NCBI RefSeq assembly: GCF_028473145.1
Contig: NZ_CP092370.1
Location: 1,922,001-1,986,000 of the forward strand
Direction: 5' to 3'
Source: Flavobacterium sp. CBA20B-1
Lineage (GTDB): Bacteria > Bacteroidota > Bacteroidia > Flavobacteriales > Flavobacteriaceae
DNA length: 64,000 nucleotides
This document shows, in pieces, positions 54,195 through 62,162 of this stretch; the stretch's first letter is position 1; each line of letters opens with the position of its first letter. A program made the position numbers and the translations under genes. The notes beneath the pieces are model-generated. The model did not search any database. It saw nothing but the letters and a program-made list of their open reading frames with translations, and had not been told where the DNA came from.

Positions 54195-55235
54195 ATGAAA
54201 AACAAATTAGTATTACTGATGCTGAGTGCATCTGTTTTATCTTGTAACTCTGATGAAGTTGTTACTAATGAAAATTCTTCAAATGAAAATTATGTAAAAT
54301 CAGCTCGTTCTTTAAGCTATTTGCCAGAATTAAGAACATTTGAATTAAGTAATGGTGAAAATGTTCAAATTTTATCATTTTCTAGTTGGAAAGATTTTCA
54401 AGAATTAGCTGACAATTTAAGTGATCAAGTAGAAATTTACGATGATAATTTTCTCAGAGACCATGAACATTTGTCGGATGAGTCATTAAGTAATTTTGAA
54501 GATGAAATTAACTATACTGATCAAATTCCATTGATAAATTTTGAAAATTCTATCTCATTCAATCAAGCTTTACGTAAACGTTTTAATGCTGAAAATAGTA
54601 AAATGTTAGAAACTGAAAATTTAGATCCAAATTTAGATCCAAATATTAATTTAGCGTTTTCAAATGGAGAGTTATCATTAGTAAATTTAAATCAAGAAGT
54701 AATGGTAGCAGATACAATTTATGTCTTCAATAAGGAAAGTATTGGTAGAATTTATGGTGATTATGAAAATAATTTAAGTGCGGCACGTACTGCTTCTGGA
54801 TTAAAATTCACTAGTACTAGTAATATTTTTAGTCCTAATACACCTGCAGCAGCAGAATGTGTTGGTTGGAGAGCAACTGAATCAGATCATCATTATGCGA
54901 ATGGTAAAAATGCAAGAAGAGTGGCTAAGATTAGAGCTGTCCCTGGATGGACTAAGTCCGAGAAAATGACAATTAATTATGAGAAAGGCAGAAGATGGAA
55001 GGAAAAGCGAACTAGGATGGCATTAGACTTAAGTGTTTGGTTATGGGAAAAATGTAGTGAAGATAATTCGCCAGGAGATGCAAATCATTATGGTCGAAAT
55101 ACATTTAAAGATAAAAAAAGAAGAGATATGAAACATCATGAATATATAACATCTAGAACTGTAAAAACAAGAAAGGGTTTTTTAGTAGGAAATCATTATT
55201 ATGCGGGTACTTCAACATACTACAAGTTACAATAG
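54195..55235 (+). CDS. Lipoprotein of unknown function
   Basis: 346 aa. SPII signal ends SVLSC (Cys17). An acidic N-terminal half with helical segments (FSSWKDFQELADNLSDQVEI) and a basic, Trp/His/Arg-rich C-terminal half (ESDHHYANGKNARRVAKIRA, GRRWKEKRTRMALDLSVWLW). No known domain. A tight hairpin covers the leader, and the gene downstream overlaps the last 35 bp. Confidence 0.72.
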   Translation: MKNKLVLLMLSASVLSCNSDEVVTNENSSNENYVKSARSLSYLPELRTFELSNGENVQILSFSSWKDFQELADNLSDQVEIYDDNFLRDHEHLSDESLSNFEDEINYTDQIPLINFENSISFNQALRKRFNAENSKMLETENLDPNLDPNINLAFSNGELSLVNLNQEVMVADTIYVFNKESIGRIYGDYENNLSAARTASGLKFTSTSNIFSPNTPAAAECVGWRATESDHHYANGKNARRVAKIRAVPGWTKSEKMTINYEKGRRWKEKRTRMALDLSVWLWEKCSEDNSPGDANHYGRNTFKDKKRRDMKHHEYITSRTVKTRKGFLVGNHYYAGTSTYYKLQ

Positions 55236-56007
55236 TTTTATCAAGAGTGCAATTATTGCACTCTTGATTTCTTATAATAGCTTTTCACAAAATATGAAGT
55301 ATTATCCAGAGTTTAATAATTATGGTTCATGGTCTTTTGGAGGATCATATTATTTCCAGCAAAAAGACAAAAAAACTGCTATTTACGGCGATTATGATTA
55401 TGATGAAAAGCCTATGAACGGCTTTGCTTTCTCGGTAAGAAAAACCTTTAATAAAGCAGGTAGGTTTTCATATATTACAGGTATTACCTTAAATTTTAAT
55501 ACTGTTTATAAGTTTTCGGTTGAATTACCTCAAGAAGATATAAATTCGACAGTATTTACAGAAGATTTTAAAGCTACTTATACACCAATGGATAAAAGGA
55601 TGAATTTTTCCATACCATTTTTAGTGCAATATAAAACTCCAATATCAAGAAAAGTTTTTTTTAATGTACAAACTGGCATTGATTTGCTTTACATGCAATC
55701 TGGTGGTGCTGATAGAACACTGATTATAAATGATATTAATAACAATGAGATTCCACGTTTTTATTATGAAAGTTATAGTAAAAGCGATATAGGATTGTAT
55801 CAAAATGCTGTTGTTTCACCAGGTTTTTACTTTATGTTTGAAAGTTTTATGATTCAAACGAATTTAGTCTATCAAAAAACTTTAATTTCTCATTATGAAG
55901 GCTTTATGTATTTTGATAATTTGAAACCTAATGGAAAAACCCTTATAGAAAATAAAAGATCAGGAGATTATTTAGGAATATCTTTACAATTATTTCTATC
56001 AAAATAA
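55201..56007 (+). CDS. Outer-membrane beta-barrel protein
   Basis: 268 aa. Signal peptide (SAIIALLISYNSFSQ, cut near residue 30), then alternating amphipathic strands with Tyr/Phe girdles, e.g. GSWSFGGSYYFQQKDKKTAI, RFSYITGITLNFNTVYKF, and a final YLGISLQLFLSK typical of an outer-membrane barrel. Its start lies within the end of the lipoprotein gene in another frame, so the two are coupled and may be partners. Function unknown. Confidence 0.75.
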   Translation: MRVLQHTTSYNSFIKSAIIALLISYNSFSQNMKYYPEFNNYGSWSFGGSYYFQQKDKKTAIYGDYDYDEKPMNGFAFSVRKTFNKAGRFSYITGITLNFNTVYKFSVELPQEDINSTVFTEDFKATYTPMDKRMNFSIPFLVQYKTPISRKVFFNVQTGIDLLYMQSGGADRTLIINDINNNEIPRFYYESYSKSDIGLYQNAVVSPGFYFMFESFMIQTNLVYQKTLISHYEGFMYFDNLKPNGKTLIENKRSGDYLGISLQLFLSK

Positions 56008-56012
56008 CAATT

Positions 56013-56039
56013 AAAACCACCAATTTTGGTGGTTTTTTT
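56013..56039. terminator. Bidirectional terminator
   Basis: AACCACCAA / TTGGTGGTT stem with a run of Ts on the plus strand; separates the barrel gene and the convergent toxin remnant. Confidence 0.88.
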
Positions 56040-56040
56040 A

Positions 56041-56321
56041 TTAATCATTGTAGAGTCCCATGGCAGAAACCACATAAACCATTACAATTTCTTCTTCTAC
56101 GCGTTAAAAAATTCGGTCTTTTTGATTAATTCTTTCTTGACCAATATCCAGAATAATTATGTTTTAGTTGTTCAGGTTTTCCTTCACCTGAAAAAGGCGT
56201 TTCAGTTAATTCCAATAATATTTTTTCTATCTTTTTAATAACAGATTTATTCCCAGATTTGAAATGATTTTTTTATTCTTTTCTAGCTTTATCGGTTATT
56301 TCTACAAAATACTTTCCTATA
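56041..56321 (-). pseudogene. Decayed YoeB/Txe-family toxin gene
   Basis: Minus-strand reading gives GKYFVEITDKARKE, stop, [40 protein letters not shown], then after a one-base shift RINQKDRIF, stop, RVEEEIVMVYVVSAMG and LYND. This is the Txe/YoeB ribosome-dependent RNase pattern ([27 protein letters not shown]), with two nonsense codons, one frameshift and no start. The intact antitoxin lies directly upstream. A sequencing error cannot easily explain all the lesions. Confidence 0.75.
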
Positions 56322-56529
56322 TATTTTCAGCATCTAAACGGGTAGTTTTACCATTTTTAATATCATTTTCTGCTTCTTTAATTTTTTCAACAAATGCAGG
56401 ATTGTATTCGCTTTTTGTATCCGAAACAATTTCAATACCTTTGTGTTCTTTAGAAAAAAATTCAATTAAATTTTTGAAGGCTTTGCCAACTTTGGTAGGT
56501 TCGTTTATTTTTATGGTTATAGTTGTCAT
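56317..56529 (-). CDS. Antitoxin of a type II toxin-antitoxin pair
   Basis: 70 aa, MTTITIKINEPTKVGKAFKN at the start (an antitoxin pattern of DUF2683 type, ending in a disordered acidic tail FVEKIKEAENDIKNGK). It precedes the decayed toxin on the same strand, the usual order. The frame is intact although the toxin is broken. Confidence 0.7.
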   Translation of the reverse strand: MTTITIKINEPTKVGKAFKNLIEFFSKEHKGIEIVSDTKSEYNPAFVEKIKEAENDIKNGKTTRLDAENI

Positions 56530-56608
56530 TAGTTTTGTATTTTAGTAAACAAAATTAAAAAAATTTCGCACGTTCCAATATATCAGCATTTTAGTTAAAT
56601 TAGTACTT

Positions 56609-58861
56609 ATGACACCTGAAGCAGAATTAGTTTTACAATACATACAGCATACCAACCGAAATGTTTTTTTAACCGGAAAAGCAGGAACTGGTAAAACCAC
56701 TTTGCTCAAAAAAATTCTTACCACCACACACAAAAACACAGTTGTAGTGGCACCAACGGGCATCGCGGCTTTAAATGCGGGCGGGGTAACCATTCACTCG
56801 TTTTTTCAGTTGCCTTTTTCATCCTATATTCCTACTACCGATTTTAAAAATAACAACAATGGGTTGTATTTTGAAACCAAACAAACCATTACCCGCCATT
56901 TTAAAATGCAACAATCAAAGCAATCTATTATCAAAAGTTTAGAGTTGCTGGTGATTGATGAAGTATCCATGTTGCGAGCTGATGTGTTAGATGCCATGAA
57001 CGAATTATTGCAGTTTGTTCGCAGGTCATCGTTGCCTTTTGGTGGCGTTCAGGTGTTGTTTATAGGCGATTTGTGGCAATTGCCTCCTGTTGTGAAGCCA
57101 AACGAATGGGAAACTCTAAGGCATTTTTACCAAGGCATTTATTTTTTCAACGCCTGGGCCATGCAAACAGAACCTCCTGTTTATGTGGAACTTAAAAAGA
57201 TTTACCGCCAAGACGATGCCGATTTTATTCGGTTGCTGAATAATTTTAGAACAAACAACATCACTCCTGCCGATTATGAAGTTTTGGCAAAGCAAGTTGA
57301 TGAATATTTCGATACCAACAAAAACAAAGGCTATATCACACTTACCACACACAACCGAAAAGCCGACGAAATAAATGAGCAACAACTGCGCCATATTAAA
57401 ACACAAGAATTTGTTTTCTTGCCTGAAATTATTGGCGATTTTCCCGAAAAACTATTTCCGTTAGAACCTGAATTGGTTTTAAAAAAAGGCGCACAAGTGA
57501 TGTTTGTAAAAAACGATTTAAGTTTTGAAAAACGCTATTACAACGGAAAAATCGGAACGGTTTTTTTTGTGTCTGAAAACGAAATAGAAGTTTTTTTGCC
57601 CGAAGATAATGTCAAAATTACGGTTGAAAAATACGAATGGCAAAATGTGCGTTATGTGCTCAATGAACAAACCAAAGAAATCGAAGAAGAAGTTTTAGGA
57701 ACATTTGTGCAATATCCTTTGAAACTGGCTTGGGCCATAACGGTGCATAAATCGCAAGGATTAACATTTGATAAAGCAGTGCTGGATATCAACGATGTGT
57801 TTATGAGTGGGCAAGCCTATGTGGCATTGTCGCGTTTGCGCAGTTTAGATGGTTTGGTTTTATCAAAACCAGTAGCAATCCGCCAAATTTTGGCCGATGA
57901 AAACATTCTGTCTTTCACCCAAAAGAATGCAACTATTCGGCAGCAAGATCAATTATTGCAAGCTAAATTAGAAGATTTATGGCAACAAGTATCCGAAACA
58001 TTCAATTGGCAGCAAGCACATGATGACTTTTATAAATGGATTGCTACTTGGGTTCCCGAAAAAAAATCGACCCGAAAAATTTATCGTGCTTGGGCAGAAA
58101 AACAAGAACGTTTGCTGTTGCATCTCAAAAAAGTGGGATTACAATTTTTACAAGAACTACACGCTATTTTTACCGATACCAATTTTAGAACCGATCATTT
58201 GGTGCAGCGTTTTTCCAAAGCATACAACTATTTTTATCCAAAATTAGATGAATTGGGATACGACACACTTTTTGTGTTGGAACAAGCAAAGAAAAAGAAA
58301 GGTTTTGTGCTTTTTGTGGAACAATTACGTGTATTTGAGGAGCAACATATAAAAATGGTTTTAAAGTTGCTTAAAACGAACAAAATGATTGAATTGTTTG
58401 GCAAGCAAATGGATTTCTCAACCGATAATCTAAAGCAAACCGATGCCGTTTCTTTCCGATTGAATCATTTAACGGCGATTAAAGAAATTTTGCGCTCCCA
58501 AATGTTAGATGTTGCAGAGGAAGATGCAATAGATACAGATTTAAAACAAATTGAAAAACCTACTAAAACCACTACAATAGACAAAACGTTTGAGCTTTTT
58601 CAACAAAGATTAACCGTGAGCGAAATTGCCGATAAACGCAAACTTTCTGTTGCAACCATTTATCAACATATGGGCAAATTAATAGCAGCGAATAAAATAG
58701 CAATCAGCGAAGTATTGTCAAAAAAGAAAATAGCAGAATTGCAAAAATTATTCAGTGGGAGTGAAGATAAAACCTTAACCGAAATTAAAGCCGATGCTCC
58801 TGAATCAATTACTTGGGAGGATTTGCGTATTTATAAAGCTTCTCTTCAAGTGAATAACTGA
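56609..58861 (+). CDS. PIF1-like AAA helicase with C-terminal HTH
   Basis: 750 aa. Walker A NVFLTGKAGTGKTTLLKKIL at about residues 18-37, VVVAPTGIAALNAGGVTIHS (motif Ia), Walker B LLVIDEVSMLRADVLDAM near 112, and the C-terminal helicase motif WAITVHKSQGLTFDKAVLDI near 372 and VALSRLRS. After about residue 440 come a helical region and an HTH of RecQ type (LTVSEIADKRKLSVATIYQH). It unwinds DNA 5'-3' by family analogy; a role in repair or genome stability is likely. Confidence 0.9.
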   Translation: MTPEAELVLQYIQHTNRNVFLTGKAGTGKTTLLKKILTTTHKNTVVVAPTGIAALNAGGVTIHSFFQLPFSSYIPTTDFKNNNNGLYFETKQTITRHFKMQQSKQSIIKSLELLVIDEVSMLRADVLDAMNELLQFVRRSSLPFGGVQVLFIGDLWQLPPVVKPNEWETLRHFYQGIYFFNAWAMQTEPPVYVELKKIYRQDDADFIRLLNNFRTNNITPADYEVLAKQVDEYFDTNKNKGYITLTTHNRKADEINEQQLRHIKTQEFVFLPEIIGDFPEKLFPLEPELVLKKGAQVMFVKNDLSFEKRYYNGKIGTVFFVSENEIEVFLPEDNVKITVEKYEWQNVRYVLNEQTKEIEEEVLGTFVQYPLKLAWAITVHKSQGLTFDKAVLDINDVFMSGQAYVALSRLRSLDGLVLSKPVAIRQILADENILSFTQKNATIRQQDQLLQAKLEDLWQQVSETFNWQQAHDDFYKWIATWVPEKKSTRKIYRAWAEKQERLLLHLKKVGLQFLQELHAIFTDTNFRTDHLVQRFSKAYNYFYPKLDELGYDTLFVLEQAKKKKGFVLFVEQLRVFEEQHIKMVLKLLKTNKMIELFGKQMDFSTDNLKQTDAVSFRLNHLTAIKEILRSQMLDVAEEDAIDTDLKQIEKPTKTTTIDKTFELFQQRLTVSEIADKRKLSVATIYQHMGKLIAANKIAISEVLSKKKIAELQKLFSGSEDKTLTEIKADAPESITWEDLRIYKASLQVNN

Positions 58862-59494
58862 TAGTCAGTAGAATATGATGTTCCAAAGAAGCAGAGATTT
58901 ATACATTGAAAGTCCTAAAACATCGAACTATTTTTAAGCATCTTTTAAAACAGAATGATTTCTACGAAGTTATCAAATGTTAAAAAAATGAATTAATTAT
59001 GTTAAATTTTTTAACTCATTTAAAGTTTTATATTTTCATGAAATGACACAAATGATTGAATAGTAGTATATTAAAATTTTTATTAAGCTTTATTGTTAAT
59101 TTTTCTATTGAAATATGCATAAAAATCTATTAAAAATTTATGATAATAGATGCAACGAAATAGAAAATTATATACTATATTTATGTTATTTATATCATAT
59201 TTAATACGTTTATGTTAAAATATAAAAATATGTTACAAACAATCTCATAATCAATATCATAAAAAGGAATAAATAATTAAGTCGCTGGTGAATTATTATT
59301 AATTTATATATTTGTGCATTAGAAACCACATGGTATACACGATAATTTTAGATCAACTCACCAAATGTATATTTTGGAAAAATTATTAAAAAAATAGCGA
59401 TAATAGAATGTATTTGTTATAAAAATAGTCGTATATTTTAGGTATTAAATATTTAGGAGTTTTTTTTAAGAATAAATGTAAATAAAAGATTATT
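58862..59494. other. 630-bp intergenic region
   Basis: Very AT-rich, no ORF supported. A -7-like TATATTTG at 59307-59314 could start the kinase transcript with a leader of about 170 nt. No terminator hairpin or RNA structure recognised. Confidence 0.45.
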
Positions 59495-61270
59495 TTGAAA
59501 GAAAAAAAAGTTGATGAATTAAACTTTACAACCGGTAGTTTCAAATACAGAAAAGCGGTTCATTACACGTTGGTTGTAAGTGTGATTTTTTTTCAGATAC
59601 TATTGCTTGTAATTGTTTACAATGAAATTTTTAATGAACCAAAACTGGAAGAGTTAGAAGCCGAAATTCATATTTCTGAACAAGCCAAGCAATTCAGTGA
59701 CCGCACAAAAAGCGATTATATTGCTGCGCAGTTTAATTTACAACAATATCTTCAAACCAAAGATGAACAATATTTGGTGAAGTATAATGATGCATTAGAC
59801 AGCTTAAATAAAAACATTCAAAATTTAGTAAAAACAACCGATAAAAGTGCGGGTTTTTCCATGTATTTGCGCAAAGATAAAAACCCAAAATTATCAGTAG
59901 AAAACATCAATTCAAAGATTGATTCCCTTCGAAATATTGAGATTCCTCCAAATATTGATTTTAAGGAAGAAGTTTTTAAGTTAAGTAGTATTCAACTTAA
60001 AGATGTAATTGATAGTTTAAATGTTGAAACCAGTGTTTCTGTTGACAGTGTGCAACGGAAAGGACTTTTAACTCGGTTAGGAAATGCTATATCTGGAAAT
60101 GTGGATGTTCAAAAAGAAAAATCGAACGTGGTATTAACCCTTCGTCAAGGAAAAAAAGTAAGTTCAGGAAGCATTGAAGAACAAATAGAGAATTTGTTCC
60201 AATCAACCAATGAATATTATCAAAAAGCATTTGAAAATTATAAGCGAAAATTAGCCGCTGTAAACCGTAAAAATTCTAAAAACAATTCTGACTTTTTTAA
60301 TGCCAATACCGAGTTGCTCTCATACAGCAATATGTTGCTCACCAAATACAATGATGCATTGGTATCGTTTACCAACGACGCCCGCAAAAAGTTTCAAGAG
60401 CAATACCACGCCAATAAAAAAATTAGAAATTACGCTGTTATTGGATTGATATTTTTAATGGTGCTTATATCTATTTTGTTGGCATTTTTAACCCGATTGG
60501 CATTTGTTTATGAAAAAAGATTAGAACAAGCAAAACAAAAAATTCAGCAAAACTTGAATTTTAAAAACCGTATCGTGGGAATGATCAGTCATGAAATACG
60601 TTCCCCATTAAACATTATTTCTATTTACACGCGCGGAATTAGCCGACAGGTGCAAGATGAAGAAGTAAAAGATTCATTAAAATCAATCGAAGCCACCACA
60701 CAATCACTCTCGTTAATGGCGAATCAAATTTTAGAATTTTCAAAAAATGAAAACAAAAAGCTAATATTAAACAAAACCACATTCAATCTGAAAACAGAAT
60801 TAGATGAAATATTAAAATCGTTAGCGCATTTTGTGAACAATAATGGTAATAAATTAGTAATTAACAATACCATTACCCACGATGTGATGCTGCACTCCGA
60901 TAGTGTGAAAATACATCAGTTGTTCTACAACATAATAGGAAACGCTAATAAATTCACCAAAAAGGGCGAAATAGTTGCAAACATAGCTATAGAAAAAATA
61001 GACGAACACACACAAAATTTAAAAGTATCCATTAAAGACAATGGAGCAGGTATCAGCGAAAAAGATTTAAAACATATATTTGAAAGTTACCATCAAGGCA
61101 AAATAGCTGCAGATGTTCAGAATTTAGGAGCAGGTTTGGGATTGAATTTGTGTAAGGAAATAGTGGAATTATTCCAAGGAAAAATTTCCGTTACTAGTAA
61201 ACCCAACACCGAAACTGTAGTAACATTCAATTTAATTCTAGATACACAAAATAAGGAATCAAAACAATAG
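59495..61270 (+). CDS. Membrane sensor histidine kinase
   Basis: 591 aa with a TTG start: a stop codon lies just upstream in frame, and no ATG is present before about residue 120. Membrane helix 1 (residues 26-45), a periplasmic helical sensor region (50-300, coiled), helix 2 (NYAVIGLIFLMVLISILLAF, about 310-330), HisKA with His366 in GMISHEIRSPLNIISIYTRG, and HATPase (NIIGNANKFTKKGEIVANI, IKDNGAGISEKDLKHIFESY, GAGLGLNLCKEIVELF). Partner of the response regulator 29 bp downstream. Confidence 0.9.
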   Translation: MKEKKVDELNFTTGSFKYRKAVHYTLVVSVIFFQILLLVIVYNEIFNEPKLEELEAEIHISEQAKQFSDRTKSDYIAAQFNLQQYLQTKDEQYLVKYNDALDSLNKNIQNLVKTTDKSAGFSMYLRKDKNPKLSVENINSKIDSLRNIEIPPNIDFKEEVFKLSSIQLKDVIDSLNVETSVSVDSVQRKGLLTRLGNAISGNVDVQKEKSNVVLTLRQGKKVSSGSIEEQIENLFQSTNEYYQKAFENYKRKLAAVNRKNSKNNSDFFNANTELLSYSNMLLTKYNDALVSFTNDARKKFQEQYHANKKIRNYAVIGLIFLMVLISILLAFLTRLAFVYEKRLEQAKQKIQQNLNFKNRIVGMISHEIRSPLNIISIYTRGISRQVQDEEVKDSLKSIEATTQSLSLMANQILEFSKNENKKLILNKTTFNLKTELDEILKSLAHFVNNNGNKLVINNTITHDVMLHSDSVKIHQLFYNIIGNANKFTKKGEIVANIAIEKIDEHTQNLKVSIKDNGAGISEKDLKHIFESYHQGKIAADVQNLGAGLGLNLCKEIVELFQGKISVTSKPNTETVVTFNLILDTQNKESKQ

Positions 61271-61299
61271 GGCTAATCAGAGAAAACATTTAGAAAGAA

Positions 61300-61947
61300 A
61301 TGAAAAAAAATGAAAAGAATTATAAAATCATAACAGCTGATGATCACAGTGTGGTTACAAAATCGCTTGGTTTTATATTGAAAGATATGTTCAGCAATGC
61401 AGAGGTTTATGAGTTAGACAATCTTAGCGAGGTAATGAAAAAGATAGAATCAACAAGCATAGATTTGTTGATATTAGACGTTTCTTTCCCCGACGGAAAT
61501 TCTTTAAACTTAATTCCAACTTTGCGAAAATTGCAACCACATTTAAAAATTTTAATATTTTCAGGGCACGACGAAGACATCTATGCCATTCGTTATGTGC
61601 AAGCTGGCGCAAGTGGGTATTTGAACAAATTAAGCAACGAAGCCGAAATTCAAAACGCCATTCATACCGTGATGAATTCAGGAAAATATTTTAGTAAATA
61701 CATTCAAGAAAAAATTACCGACAGCTATCTTTTCAGAAAGCCCATAAACCCTATGGATCAACTCTCAAACCGCGAGTTGGAAATAGCCCGTTTAATGGTA
61801 GAAGGATACGGGAATATTGAAATTTGTGCAGCTTTAGATTTGCAAAAATCAACAGTAAGCACCTACAAAACCCGCATCTTTGAAAAGTTAGAAGTAGAAA
61901 ACCTATCCGACCTCATACAACTCTTCAGCCTTTATAAAGAAGTTTAA
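61300..61947 (+). CDS. NarL/LuxR-family response regulator
   Basis: 215 aa. Receiver domain with DDH at 14-16, phosphoacceptor Asp60 in IDLLILDVSFPDG, and GASGYLNKLSNEAEI; C-terminal LuxR-type HTH (LSNRELEIARLMVEGYGNIE, ALDLQKSTVSTYKTRIFEKL). Co-transcribed with the kinase. A terminator separates it from the adhesin gene downstream, which is a candidate target (inference). Confidence 0.93.
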   Translation: MKKNEKNYKIITADDHSVVTKSLGFILKDMFSNAEVYELDNLSEVMKKIESTSIDLLILDVSFPDGNSLNLIPTLRKLQPHLKILIFSGHDEDIYAIRYVQAGASGYLNKLSNEAEIQNAIHTVMNSGKYFSKYIQEKITDSYLFRKPINPMDQLSNRELEIARLMVEGYGNIEICAALDLQKSTVSTYKTRIFEKLEVENLSDLIQLFSLYKEV

Positions 61948-61956
61948 AAAAATCTC

Positions 61957-61985
61957 AAAATCCGCTTTTAAAAGCGGATTTTTTG
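61957..61985 (+). terminator. Terminator of the second two-component unit
   Basis: AAAATCCGCTTTT / AAAAGCGGATTTT perfect stem followed by Ts. Confidence 0.92.
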
Positions 61986-62068
61986 TAGAACTTATTCTAC
62001 AAAATTTATCGAACATATTCTACTCATCGACAAGAACAAGTTCTATAAAGAATTGCATGTGAAGTCCT

Positions 62069-62076
62069 TACTTTTG
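62069..62076 (+). promoter_or_regulatory. -7 promoter element of the second adhesin gene
   Basis: TACTTTTG fits TAnnTTTG, 86 bp before the ATG. Confidence 0.45.
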
Positions 62077-62162
62077 TTCACGATAAAATAGGTATAAATA
62101 CTCTTTTCACAGCAACATTTATGCCATAGTAATTAAATGAACCTAATATTATGAAATAAAGA

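Noticed and set aside
56026..56545. 70- and 93-codon plus-strand frames
   Set aside because: Antisense to the toxin remnant and antitoxin; no RBS and low-complexity hydrophobic translation.
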